The translations under genes were made by a program, and so were the position numbers. Below are positions 25,394 through 33,672 of a stretch of DNA of 64,000 bases, one piece after another (position 1 is the first letter of the stretch; every line of letters starts with the position of its first letter). Location of the stretch: contig NZ_FOOW01000002.1 of the NCBI RefSeq assembly GCF_900113305.1, forward strand, positions 186,001 through 250,000, written 5' to 3'. This DNA comes from Prevotella sp. KH2C16. Lineage in GTDB: Bacteria; Bacteroidota; Bacteroidia; Bacteroidales; Bacteroidaceae. Under the pieces are notes generated by a model that was not told the DNA's origin, did no database searches, and saw only the letters and a list, made by a program, of their open reading frames with translations.

Positions 25394-26808
25394 TTCTTTT
25401 CTCTTAAATAGTTATAATAGTCTTTTATATCTAAGTCTTCAGGCAAGAAGTCTTCAAACGCAATACTTATTTCATACGGATTTCTATCACAGGCAATCTT
25501 AAGATACAGCTCATATTCCTCTTGTTTTCCTAAAGACTTGCAACAATAGGCCATATAGGCATAGCCGTCTTCCCAGTCATCAGGTACCATCGTGAACAGA
25601 TGTGAGAGCAGCCTATAGCACAGCACATGGTAACCGTTTTCAAAAACAGAAACCGCTATGCGAAAAATAATTTCCGGATCTTCTTTAGAATTAGTGATTG
25701 CATTGGTAAAGAATTTTACAGCCTGTTTCACATTCTGCCGTTGTAGTTCCATGTATCCTTTGATGACCATGGCTTCGTTAGCGTCGAGCCCGTCTTTTTC
25801 CAGTGCCTTGTCTATTGTTCCCAAAGCCTTATCCATTTCATTGAGATTGGAATATGTAAATGCCAACTGCTTGTACATATCGGCTTGTCGGGCATTGTCT
25901 CCCTCTGTCAGTTCTATGGCTTTCTGGAAATGGGGTATTGTTTCCTCCGGCTTTCCGAGGTTTAAGAGAATCGTTCCAACAAACATTTCGCCCATAGGGT
26001 CTTGCGGATGCAGCTTGGTATAGCGTTGATAGTATTCTAAAGCGCCTTCTAAATTATGGATGCTGAAGAGCCCGTTTGCTTTGTTTACAATGGCATCGGT
26101 ATCGTTGGGATTAATGGCAATGGCAAATTCGCTGCTTTGTATGGAGTCGCTAATGTTCCCGCGCATGAATTGTGTGGTAGCCAGTTGGTTCCAATAATAG
26201 GATGAGAAGGGTTCCTTCTCTGTCAGTTCCTGATAAATTCTTTCTGCCTCTTCAAAGTCTTCTTCTGATAAAACCAAGCGGGCTTTGAGTTCAAGATAGT
26301 CGGTAGAATTCCGGTCCTCCGACCTTTCTAACCATTTTTCCATCTCATTGGCATAGCCGTAGTCAGCATAGAGATTAGCGACATCCAAGACATAGTCTTC
26401 CTTGTCTTCTTCGTCTATGTCGGCATATTTAGACTCAAGATATTCGTCGGCCTTTTCTATCTGGTCATCAGCAAGCATGATTTCTGCGTACAGATAATAA
26501 TAGTCAAGATCGCTCTTGTCGTCAATTTGGGCAGCATATTCCTTGGCTTTTTCGATGTCCTGCTCGGTAATCAACGCTATGCGCGAGCGCAGAAGGAGTG
26601 GGGCGAGTGCCCCGGGAAATAGCCGTAGGGCCTGTTCGATCACTTCTTTCGCCTTTTCCGTATTGCCATTTTCTTGATAATATTCTGCAATATGCGTGAA
26701 TTCATCTGGTTCTAAATAGATAGAATCACCAGTGAGGGCTGATGATTCATATCTGTTCAAGATATCCTTGAAAAGCTTACTATCGAAGTAATTGTCGTTA
26801 TACGCCAT
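25390..26808 (-). CDS. Tetratricopeptide repeat protein
   Basis: 472 aa, no signal peptide, very acidic, made of TPR helical pairs from about residue 15 to 440. Clear repeats include AEYYQENGNTEKAKEVIEQA near 28, NQLATTQFMRGNISDSIQSS near 207, and GTILLNLGKPEETIPHFQKA near 276. It is a cytosolic scaffold by appearance, with no other domain. The start is immediately after the glnS stop, and the end overlaps dedA by four bases, so the three are one operon. Function unknown. Confidence 0.85.
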   Translation of the reverse strand: MAYNDNYFDSKLFKDILNRYESSALTGDSIYLEPDEFTHIAEYYQENGNTEKAKEVIEQALRLFPGALAPLLLRSRIALITEQDIEKAKEYAAQIDDKSDLDYYYLYAEIMLADDQIEKADEYLESKYADIDEEDKEDYVLDVANLYADYGYANEMEKWLERSEDRNSTDYLELKARLVLSEEDFEEAERIYQELTEKEPFSSYYWNQLATTQFMRGNISDSIQSSEFAIAINPNDTDAIVNKANGLFSIHNLEGALEYYQRYTKLHPQDPMGEMFVGTILLNLGKPEETIPHFQKAIELTEGDNARQADMYKQLAFTYSNLNEMDKALGTIDKALEKDGLDANEAMVIKGYMELQRQNVKQAVKFFTNAITNSKEDPEIIFRIAVSVFENGYHVLCYRLLSHLFTMVPDDWEDGYAYMAYCCKSLGKQEEYELYLKIACDRNPYEISIAFEDFLPEDLDIKDYYNYLREKK

Positions 26809-28527
26809 TTATTCTTTATTCTGCTTGGCCCAAGTATCTTTCAGTCCAACCGTTTTGTTGTATATAGGATGCTCTGCCGTTGAGTCCGGATCTGCCGTAA
26901 AGTATCCGATGCGCTGGAACTGGAGATATTCTCCGGACACCTTGTTTGCAGCATATTTTTCGACATAGCAGTTGGTATGTATGTGCAGGGAGTCGGGATT
27001 CAGAAGCTCATGGAAGTCCCTTTCGTCAGCGGATGGGTTTTCTACAAAGAAGAGCCGATCGTATTCACGGACTTCAGCCTTTACGCAATGGTCGGCTGAA
27101 ACCCAATGCAAGGTGCCCTTTACCTTGCGGTTTGCACCTTCAAGACCGCTCTTGCTTTGCGGGTCGTATGTTGCCTGTATCTCGGTTATGTTGCCGGCTG
27201 TGTCTTTTGTGCAACCCGTACACATAATAATGTATGCATTTTTCAGGCGCACTTCCTTGCCCGGGGTTAGGCGAAAGAACTTCTTGGGAGCATCTTCCAT
27301 GAAATCGGCCCGCTCAATCCACAAGTTTCTGGAGAAGGTGATGGTGTGAGTGCCGTCAGCCTCGTTTTCCGGATTATTAACGGCCCCCATCTCTTCGGCC
27401 TTGTTTTCAGGATAGTTTGTAATAACTAACTTTACTGGATCGAGTACTGCGGAGACCCGGCAGGCCTTCTTGTTCAGGTCGTCTCTTACCGCAGCCTCGA
27501 GCAATGCTACATCGTTCAGCGCGTCGAACTTGGTATAGCCGATGCTGTCGATGAAGGCACGGATGGATTCTGGTGAGTATCCCCGACGGCGCATGCCGCA
27601 CAAGGTGGGCATACGAGGGTCGTCCCACCCGTTTACCAAATGCTCATCTACAAGCGTATGGAGCTTGCGTTTGGACATTACCGTATAAGTAAGGTTCAGG
27701 CGGTTGAACTCTATTTGTCGTGGACGGTTGTCATGTAGCTGATCAGCTGTTCCGTCCATCTCTTTCAGATAGTCTATAAATTTATCGTAGAGGGGACGAT
27801 GGGGGACGAATTCGAGGGTGCAGATCGAGTGGGTTACTCCCTCGAAATAGTCGCTCTGCCCATGTGCGAAGTCATACATTGGGTATGCGTGCCATTGGGT
27901 TCCCGTGCGGTGATGCGGTGTTTGGATGATGCGGTATATGATAGGATCCCGAAAGTGCATGTTTGGATTGGTCATATCAAGTTTTGCTCTCAATACCATG
28001 CTGCCTTCTACTGCCTCGGGTGTATTCATCTTTTTGAAGAGTTCCAGATTCTCTTCAATGGGGCGGTCGCGGTAGGGCGAAGCCGTCCCGGGAGTTGTGG
28101 GAGTTCCTTTTTGCTGGGCGATTTGTTCTGAGGTCTGCTCATCTACATAGGCATTGCCCTGCTTTATCATCCAAATTGCAAAGTCCCAGAGCTTCTGGAA
28201 ATAGTCGGAAGCAAAGTAGATGTTACCCCACTTGAAACCTAACCATTTGATATCCTCCAGGATATTCTCTACATATTCCGTGTTCTCCTTGCTGGGATTG
28301 GTATCATCAAAACGAAGATTGCAGACGCCATTGTATTTTTCCGCAACCCCGAAGTCCATGCAGATGGCTTTGGCATGACCGATATGAAGATAGCCATTAG
28401 GTTCTGGCGGAAAGCGTGTTTGTATGCGTCCTCCGTTCTTGCCTTCGGCCAAGTCCTCTTCAACGAATTGTTCTACAAAGCTGAGGCTTCTCTTCTCTTC
28501 GCTTGAGTTTTCTTCTTTTGTTGTCAT
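26809..28527 (-). CDS. glnS: Glutaminyl-tRNA synthetase
   Basis: 572 aa from the ATG at 28527; this start lies 27 bases after the -7 box TATCTTTG (minus, 28554-28561), whereas the in-frame ATG at 28572 is upstream of it. It charges tRNA-Gln directly. The class I core shows RFPPEPNGYLHIGHAKA near residue 41 (HIGH), TNPSKENTEYV near 76, and VMSKRKLHTLV (KMSKS equivalent) near 260. The C-terminal beta-barrel anticodon domains are complete. Its presence means the amidotransferase route is not needed for Gln-tRNA. First gene of an operon with the TPR and DedA genes. Confidence 0.95.
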   Translation of the reverse strand: MTTKEENSSEEKRSLSFVEQFVEEDLAEGKNGGRIQTRFPPEPNGYLHIGHAKAICMDFGVAEKYNGVCNLRFDDTNPSKENTEYVENILEDIKWLGFKWGNIYFASDYFQKLWDFAIWMIKQGNAYVDEQTSEQIAQQKGTPTTPGTASPYRDRPIEENLELFKKMNTPEAVEGSMVLRAKLDMTNPNMHFRDPIIYRIIQTPHHRTGTQWHAYPMYDFAHGQSDYFEGVTHSICTLEFVPHRPLYDKFIDYLKEMDGTADQLHDNRPRQIEFNRLNLTYTVMSKRKLHTLVDEHLVNGWDDPRMPTLCGMRRRGYSPESIRAFIDSIGYTKFDALNDVALLEAAVRDDLNKKACRVSAVLDPVKLVITNYPENKAEEMGAVNNPENEADGTHTITFSRNLWIERADFMEDAPKKFFRLTPGKEVRLKNAYIIMCTGCTKDTAGNITEIQATYDPQSKSGLEGANRKVKGTLHWVSADHCVKAEVREYDRLFFVENPSADERDFHELLNPDSLHIHTNCYVEKYAANKVSGEYLQFQRIGYFTADPDSTAEHPIYNKTVGLKDTWAKQNKE

Positions 28528-28553
28528 ATTCAACACCAGTTTTAATTCTGTTG

Positions 28554-28561
28554 CAAAGATA
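28554..28561 (-). promoter_or_regulatory. Promoter -7 box of glnS
   Basis: TATCTTTG on the minus strand, 26 bases upstream of the ATG at 28527; no clear -33 element. Confidence 0.6.
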
Positions 28562-28641
28562 CATAAAATCATTTTAATAACTGCAGAAACCGGAAAGTTT
28601 AACGCATTATCGCAAGGGAGGGGATTTTGTATTTCACTATA

Positions 28642-29172
28642 CTATTTATTCGTGTTTAGAAAATCGCTGATTGTTCTTCTAACTGATTTGATTTCCATGT
28701 TGCTGTCAAGACTGTCTTTTTGCCTTTCCAATAGTTCTTTCATAGAGGCATACATCAATGGGTTTTCCTTCCAGAAGCTATCTGGTACCGTGAGGGCGGC
28801 ATTCAGCAAGTCGCCGTCATAGAAATCGCCGGAGGCGAAGATGTTTTTGGTCAATATTTCCAATGCCAATGGCATGATATGTTCCAATGCTATGTTCTGA
28901 TTGATGAGGAATCGGAAGTCTTCTATCGTGTATTCGGAAATCCTTGTATTGTATAAAGCATACAGATGCCTTACAGGGTAAGAGTCTTCAGGAGACGGGG
29001 TTTCGCCTTCCCATCTCTCCTTTAATAGTGAAGATAAGGTTGCAGACAGCAGTCTTTGTGGCTCTAAGTATTGAATAGCAGGTTCAGCCAATGTATTTGA
29101 TTGACAGGCCTTTTTCCCGACTAACCCCTGTTCGTCTCGTAAGTATTTAGGTGTTTTCTTCCTTTTTGCCAT
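28642..29172 (-). CDS. CDI immunity-like protein (CdiI family), orphan
   Basis: 176 aa, no signal peptide. After a basic N-terminus, the region from residue 60 reads PVRHLYALYNTRISEYTIED and then LINQNIALEHIMPLALEIL, followed by GDFYDGDLLNAAL near 117 and SFWKENP. This order resembles immunity proteins of contact-dependent inhibition systems, where the same GDFYPGDLL pattern occurs. These proteins bind and block a cognate toxin domain. No CdiA, Rhs or other toxin gene is near; upstream is an open region and downstream lies glnS. The -7 box TATATTTG on the minus strand is at 29222-29229. The family call is from memory of the pattern. Confidence 0.55.
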   Translation of the reverse strand: MAKRKKTPKYLRDEQGLVGKKACQSNTLAEPAIQYLEPQRLLSATLSSLLKERWEGETPSPEDSYPVRHLYALYNTRISEYTIEDFRFLINQNIALEHIMPLALEILTKNIFASGDFYDGDLLNAALTVPDSFWKENPLMYASMKELLERQKDSLDSNMEIKSVRRTISDFLNTNK

Positions 29173-29221
29173 CGTTTGTTTATGTTCTTCGGTTGGTTTT
29201 TCCCAGTTTGTTAGTATTGTG

Positions 29222-29229
29222 CAAATATA
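29222..29229 (-). promoter_or_regulatory. Promoter -7 box of the CdiI-like gene
   Basis: TATATTTG on the minus strand, 49 bases upstream of the ATG at 29172; no clear -33 element. Confidence 0.5.
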
Positions 29230-29400
29230 GCTATTTTTTGCGAGAAGTTTATGGCTTCGTGGAGAAAAATAAATCTATTGGATTTAATTCGCAGGACAGT
29301 CAGTACAGGGTTGGCGGGAGAGAATTGCACAATTTTGTGCTGGGAAATAGGCGTGTTGAGGACTTTTAATGAAAAAAAAGTTGAAAAACATCTCTTTTTA

Positions 29401-29526
29401 TTTGCATCATTAGCAGAAAGTATATAAATTTGTTCATATTATCCTGAATACAATCTTTTTGCCTTAAGAAGCTGATACCCATTGAAACAAAAAGCCTCCT
29501 CTGAGAAGTGGAGGACTTTTTTATTT
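29401..29526 (+). ncRNA. Candidate small RNA: orphan promoter and terminator
   Basis: In the gene-free stretch 29173-29579, TTTG at 29401-29404, a 20-base spacer and TAAATTTG at 29425-29432 form a full Bacteroidota promoter on the plus strand. About 55 bases later CCTCC at 29495-29499 pairs with GGAGG at 29510-29514, followed by a T run to about 29522. A transcript of roughly 85-90 nt would run from near 29436, with no ATG and no reading frame of note. The same hairpin also has T runs on the minus strand and may terminate mltG, so it could be bidirectional. The palindrome GCACAATTTTGTGC at 29327-29340 is the other feature of this gap. Confidence 0.5.
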
Positions 29527-29579
29527 TTAAAGGCTTGGCAATTTGTTAGATTATGGCGTATCCGAAGGCCTGCATGAAC

Positions 29580-30626
29580 TTATTTTATGCCCCGGTTGTT
29601 TAGTGCCTTAGAGTATCTTGCCGCATTCTGCAAGTGTTCTTGGTAGGTGCGCGCAAAGTTGTGCGTTCCGCTGAAGTCTTCCTTTGCACACATGTAGAGA
29701 TAGTTATGGTGTTCAAGATTCAATACGGCATCGATGCCGGCGACGGTCGGTATGCGGATAGGACCGGGAGGCAAGCCGGTGTTTTTATAGGTGTTGTACG
29801 GGCTGTTGATGGTGAGCATATTGTGGTAGATGCGCCTCAGTTCGAAGTCGCCCAGGGCAAACTTGATCGTGGGGTCGGCCTGCAGGGGCATTCCTTGCGG
29901 GTATTCCTGGTCGCGGAAGTTCAGTCGGTTGTAGTACATTCCTGCCACTTTGGGCTTTTCTGAGTCGTTCGTGGTTTCCTCATCGACGATGCTTGCCAGC
30001 GTGATTACTTCTACGGGCGAGAGCTTGAGCTGCTTTGCCTTTGCCGTGCGGCCGTCGTCCCAGAACTTCCGGTTCTCGTTCTGCATTCTCTCCAGGAACT
30101 TTTCGAGCGAGATGTTCCAGTAAATGTCGTAAGTATTGGGGATGAAGAGTGCGGGAATGGTTTCCTTCGTATACCCCAGCCGTTGGAGGAGAGTGTCGTC
30201 GGTGAAGGCTTTATACAGGGTGGTGCTGTCCAGCATCAGCCTCTTCGAGAGCTCCGCGGCCAGCTTGTCCATCGTGCGCACCGAGGGTATGGTCAGGTTT
30301 ACGGGTTTCTGCATGCCGTTTTTCATGTGGCGGAAAAGCTGGAAAGCCCCCGTGGAGGTCGACACCTCATATCTTCCTGTACGAATATGGTCCTCGTATT
30401 GACTGTGGCGAGAAAGAATGCGGAAAGCTCTCATTCCATGTGCGGATGCAACAGATTCGAGATGATTGTATACGGAGTCGATATTGTCGTCGGCATCCAC
30501 ATATATATATTGCGTATCGGGCTTCGTGCTGATGGCAGAAAAGAAATAATAATAGACGAGCCCGGCGATTATAAACAGGCAGACTGTTGCCGGTATGAGG
30601 TATTTTTTCTTTTGGTTTTTCTTCAT
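29580..30626 (-). CDS. mltG: Endolytic transglycosylase MltG
   Basis: 348 aa from the ATG at 30626 (MKKNQKKKY), which lies 24 bases after the -7 box TATCTTTG (minus, 30651-30658); an ATG at 30641 would leave almost no leader. MltG cleaves nascent peptidoglycan strands within the chain and is thought to end glycan synthesis. One transmembrane helix spans about residues 8-28, followed by a LysM-like region and the YceG fold. The catalytic Glu lies in LASIVDEETTNDSEKPKVAG near 217, with ADPTIKFALGD near 256 and YNTYKNTGLPPGPI near 280. It stands as a single gene. Confidence 0.9.
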   Translation of the reverse strand: MKKNQKKKYLIPATVCLFIIAGLVYYYFFSAISTKPDTQYIYVDADDNIDSVYNHLESVASAHGMRAFRILSRHSQYEDHIRTGRYEVSTSTGAFQLFRHMKNGMQKPVNLTIPSVRTMDKLAAELSKRLMLDSTTLYKAFTDDTLLQRLGYTKETIPALFIPNTYDIYWNISLEKFLERMQNENRKFWDDGRTAKAKQLKLSPVEVITLASIVDEETTNDSEKPKVAGMYYNRLNFRDQEYPQGMPLQADPTIKFALGDFELRRIYHNMLTINSPYNTYKNTGLPPGPIRIPTVAGIDAVLNLEHHNYLYMCAKEDFSGTHNFARTYQEHLQNAARYSKALNNRGIK

Positions 30627-30650
30627 GATGATGTATATCAAAAACGATTA

Positions 30651-30658
30651 CAAAGATA
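30651..30658 (-). promoter_or_regulatory. Promoter -7 box of mltG
   Basis: TATCTTTG on the minus strand, 24 bases upstream of the ATG at 30626; this decides the mltG start. No clear -33 element. Confidence 0.6.
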
Positions 30659-30702
30659 CGGTAAAATTTCGATTTCTGTTCAATATTGTGGAATATTTTT
30701 CT

Positions 30703-30710
30703 TAATTTTG
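30703..30710 (+). promoter_or_regulatory. Promoter -7 box of the HAD phosphatase gene
   Basis: TAATTTTG on the plus strand, 23 bases before the ATG at 30734. It argues against the in-frame ATG at 30686, which is upstream of the box. Confidence 0.55.
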
Positions 30711-30733
30711 TGTTGTATTTAGAAGACGGCGAT

Positions 30734-31375
30734 ATGAGATATGATACCTATATATTTGACTTAGACGGGACATTGCTTGATTCCCTAGGAGATTTGTATT
30801 CCAGCACGAACTACGCCCTGCGTCAGCACGAAATGCCGGAGAGGACTTTGGATGAAATTCGGTGCTTCGTGGGCAACGGGGTTAAGAAGCTGATGGAGAG
30901 AGCTGTCCCGAAAGGTTTGGAAAATCCAAGATTCGAGGAGACTTTCGCAACATTCCGGGAGCATTATCTGGTGCATAATCTTGATACGACAGCTCCTTAT
31001 CCCGGCGTCCTGCGAATGCTTGCGGAACTCAAATCGCAGGGCAAGAACCTGGCCATCGTGAGCAACAAGTTCTATACGGCAACCCAGAGTCTTTGCCGCC
31101 ATTTCTTCGGTGATTATGTGTCGGTGGCCATCGGCGAGCGGGAGAACATCCGCAGAAAGCCCGCCCCGGACACGGTTCTGGAGGCTCTGCGGCAGTTGGG
31201 GACGGGTGCAGACAATGCCGTATATATAGGCGACAGCGATGTGGACATCATGACGGCGAGGAACAGCGGCATGCCGTGCATCAGCGTCCTGTGGGGATTC
31301 CGGAGCCGGGAATTCCTTGTGGAGCATGGTGGCGAGCGGTTCGTAAGCAGTCCCGAAGAGCTGCTGCGGCTATAG
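30734..31375 (+). CDS. HAD hydrolase, phosphoglycolate phosphatase-like
   Basis: 213 aa from the ATG at 30734 (MRYDTYIFDLDG). Motif I is IFDLDGTLLDS, motif II AIVSNKFYTAT near residue 107, the lysine is in RRKPAPDTV near 139, and motif IV YIGDSDVDIMTARNSG near 160. The Gph-type phosphatase cleaves 2-phosphoglycolate, formed in DNA repair; many relatives act on other small phosphates, so the symbol gph is not assigned. The promoter box supports this start. It converges on the TolC-like gene. Confidence 0.82.
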   Translation: MRYDTYIFDLDGTLLDSLGDLYSSTNYALRQHEMPERTLDEIRCFVGNGVKKLMERAVPKGLENPRFEETFATFREHYLVHNLDTTAPYPGVLRMLAELKSQGKNLAIVSNKFYTATQSLCRHFFGDYVSVAIGERENIRRKPAPDTVLEALRQLGTGADNAVYIGDSDVDIMTARNSGMPCISVLWGFRSREFLVEHGGERFVSSPEELLRL

Positions 31376-31406
31376 ACTGGAAACAGGCAGAGGCTTTTTC
31401 GTGAAT

Positions 31407-31452
31407 TCGTTTGCGGTTAGTAACGCCATCATCCATAAGTGGTAATGGCGTT
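31407..31452. repeat. Possible decayed 22-bp palindrome array
   Basis: Between the convergent HAD and TolC genes, GTTAGTAA ends at 31423 and GTGGTAA ends at 31445, exactly 22 bases later, followed by TGGCGTT. TGGTAATGGCGTT is also found at 43464-43476 inside the intact array there. The left half-sites are degraded. AACGCCAT at 31422-31429 and ATGGCGTT at 31445-31452 also form an inverted repeat that could terminate both genes. Confidence 0.4.
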
Positions 31453-31476
31453 CAAATAGCATGATTTTCCTGTTTG

Positions 31477-32820
31477 TTATTTCAATTCCCCATTCTTATA
31501 GAAGTTGAGCATGTCGATGTTGAGGATGGTGAGATACTTGCTTTGCAGTTCGTTTTGCTGTGCCAGAAGCAGGTTGTCGCGACCGGTCATCAGCTCTACG
31601 ATGTTCTTCAGTCCAAGACGGAACTGCTCGCTCAGGAGATCGTAGCTGGTCTGGGCGCTTTCCGTGCTGACCTTCGCGGCCTTGAACATGTTCTGATTGG
31701 TAACGGCTTGCAACCAATAGTTCTCAATAGTAGAGTAGAGGGTCGTCTGCCGGTCGCGCAGGTCGAGCATGTAGCTTTGTCGTTGAAGCATAGCCTTGTT
31801 TACCGCCGTCTTGGTCTGGCGATGATCGAAGATAGGAATGCTTAATGAGATACCCCCTCCTATGTTGAAGTTATTCTTCATCTGCCTTCCCCATTCATAG
31901 TCACTCATGGAATTATGGCTGGTCGCCACTCCGGCGTTGAGACTGACGGTGGGATAACGATAGGCTTTTGCAAGTTTCACCTGCACATCGCTTGACTCGA
32001 TCCCGAGCTGCGCATTCTTGATTTCCGGACGACTGTCTAAGGCTGAGGCATAGACGGCCTGCATTCCCGGGATGTCCTGTAGTGCCATTGCATCGGTCGT
32101 TTCCGGAACTGCAATGTCAAACTCTTCGTCGTCAGTGATTTGCAGGAGTTGTTTCAACTGTCGCTTGTAGTTTTTCAGATTGCTCTCTGCCTGCACGATG
32201 TTATATTCGTCCTGTGCCCTCTGGGCGGTCAGCTGAGCCAAGTCGGCCTTGCTCATCTTGCCCACTTCAACGAATGTCTTGCCACGCTCCTCGTTCGTCT
32301 TGCTTGTTTCAAGGGCGTTCTTACTCACTTTGATGGCTTCGGTGGAGTAAAGTATCTGTACATAGAGTTGGGCTATCTGCTCTTGAACATTGTTGGCCGA
32401 AACGGCAGAATCCAGTTCCGCCTGCTGTGAGGCAAGCTTGTTCAGTTTGACTTGATTGTGATTCTGGTTGCCGTTCCATACGGTCCAGTTGGCATTCAGA
32501 CCATAGGTGCCGTTATAGTAAACCTTGTCCACGCTCGTCTGTATCTGGTCGTTGGCCACTATCGTACGGTTGGATTCCGGCCAGGGGCTGTAGCTCACAT
32601 TGTGATTGGTGCTAAAATCCAATGAGGGCAGCAGGGCGGCCTGACTCTGCTTGACATCCTCTTCGGCGCTCAACTTTTGGACACGGGTCTTCTGGAGTGA
32701 GATGTTATTCTGCAGTGCGTAGTCGATGCAGTCTCTAAGTGTCCACCGGCGGGCTTCCATCTGTTGTGAAAAAGACAGGAACGCTAATCCTATCAGCGAG
32801 AGTTTCCAAAAATGTCTCAT
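31477..32820 (-). CDS. TolC family outer-membrane channel protein
   Basis: 447 aa with a signal peptide ending near MEARRW. The TolC fold is shown by two repeats of long helices: the N-terminal LRDCIDYALQNNISLQKTRVQ near residue 27, the middle SRPEIKNAQLGIE near 258, and the C-terminal TSYDLLSEQFRLGLKNIVELM near 392. It forms the outer-membrane duct for drug efflux pumps or type I secretion. No membrane fusion or RND/ABC partner lies next to it, so its partner must be elsewhere. No promoter box was found in the 225-base gap upstream. Confidence 0.87.
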   Translation of the reverse strand: MRHFWKLSLIGLAFLSFSQQMEARRWTLRDCIDYALQNNISLQKTRVQKLSAEEDVKQSQAALLPSLDFSTNHNVSYSPWPESNRTIVANDQIQTSVDKVYYNGTYGLNANWTVWNGNQNHNQVKLNKLASQQAELDSAVSANNVQEQIAQLYVQILYSTEAIKVSKNALETSKTNEERGKTFVEVGKMSKADLAQLTAQRAQDEYNIVQAESNLKNYKRQLKQLLQITDDEEFDIAVPETTDAMALQDIPGMQAVYASALDSRPEIKNAQLGIESSDVQVKLAKAYRYPTVSLNAGVATSHNSMSDYEWGRQMKNNFNIGGGISLSIPIFDHRQTKTAVNKAMLQRQSYMLDLRDRQTTLYSTIENYWLQAVTNQNMFKAAKVSTESAQTSYDLLSEQFRLGLKNIVELMTGRDNLLLAQQNELQSKYLTILNIDMLNFYKNGELK

Positions 32821-32942
32821 ATCGTAATACTGATCTTTTAGAATATTTTACTTTGTTAGACGCAAAAAAACTTCTTCAAGTTTACATGTAGGTCTGGATT
32901 TTAACAATACTTATGAAAAGAGTTTGTTACGCTATAGGGAGC

Positions 32943-33009
32943 CTGCAGATTTGTATTGGTTTGAGTAGATAAGCTTATCTTTCTGTCTTGAGGCCAATTA
33001 AATCTGCAG
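32943..33009. repeat. Nested inverted repeat between ribE and the TolC gene
   Basis: CTGCAGATTT at 32943-32952 faces AAATCTGCAG at 33000-33009, and the match goes on inward (ATTGG / CCAAT) with a small bulge. In its loop is a 14-base palindrome, AGATAAGCTTATCT, at 32967-32980. It has no clear T run. It may act as a terminator or as a cruciform. Confidence 0.5.
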
Positions 33010-33022
33010 TTATCATCGTCTT

Positions 33023-33046
33023 ATCAGAGGAACATTTCCTCCTGAT
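33023..33046 (-). terminator. Hairpin at the ribE stop codon
   Basis: ATCAGAGGAA at 33023-33032 pairs with TTCCTCCTGAT at 33036-33046 with one bulge; the stem begins inside the ribE stop. No T run follows, so this is a weak terminator call. Confidence 0.4.
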
Positions 33047-33651
33047 TAGGAATTGAAATCTTGTAGCCGGGCAATGTATTTCCCGAGGATGTCAAACTCA
33101 AGGTTGACTACCGTGCCCACTTTTATATCACGGAAATTGGTGTTTGCACGGGTGTAAGGGATGATGGCCACCTCGAAAGTGTTGTCGGTGGGATTGCAGA
33201 CCGTAAGCGAAACGCCGTTTACGGTTACCGACCCCTTGTCCACCGTGAAGTATCCGCGCCGTGCCATGTCGGGATCGAGCTTGTATTCGAACTTGAAGTA
33301 GGTGCTTCCGTCGGCATCGCGCATGCCGACGCAGCAGGCGGTCTCGTCAACATGACCTTGGACGATATGCCCGTCCAGCCGCCCGTTCATCAGCATGGAG
33401 CGCTCTACATTGACGGCGTCTCCTATCTGGACGAGTCCCAGGTTAGAGCGGTCGAGGGTCTCTTTCATGGCTGTAACGGTATAGGTGCCGCCCGCGATTC
33501 TCACCACGGTGAGGCATACGCCGTTGTGAGAGATACTCTGGTCTATCTTCAGTTCGTCCACAAAAGAACACTTCAGGGTGAAATCGATGTTGCCCTGCTC
33601 TTTGCTGATTGCCACGACGGTGGCCATTTCTTCTACGATACCGCTAAACAT
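33046..33651 (-). CDS. ribE: Riboflavin synthase alpha chain
   Basis: 201 aa from the ATG at 33651 (MFSGIVEEMATVV), the standard start; the frame stays open upstream but that sequence matches nothing. The enzyme dismutates two lumazine molecules into riboflavin. The two tandem lumazine-binding halves are visible: SISHNGVCLTV near residue 45 and SVTVNGVSLTVC near 141, with GHIVQGHVDET near 97 as the linker repeat. No other rib gene is adjacent. It is preceded by about 240 bases of transcribed leader or separate RNA (see 33673-33890), which is likely to matter for its control. Confidence 0.94.
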   Translation of the reverse strand: MFSGIVEEMATVVAISKEQGNIDFTLKCSFVDELKIDQSISHNGVCLTVVRIAGGTYTVTAMKETLDRSNLGLVQIGDAVNVERSMLMNGRLDGHIVQGHVDETACCVGMRDADGSTYFKFEYKLDPDMARRGYFTVDKGSVTVNGVSLTVCNPTDNTFEVAIIPYTRANTNFRDIKVGTVVNLEFDILGKYIARLQDFNS

Positions 33652-33672
33652 ATGACTTGGTGAAGGTTGGAT

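Noticed and set aside
28528..28572. Longer N-terminus of glnS from an ATG at 28572
   Set aside because: This ATG lies upstream of the -7 box at 28554-28561, so it would not be in the transcript; the extra residues match no synthetase.
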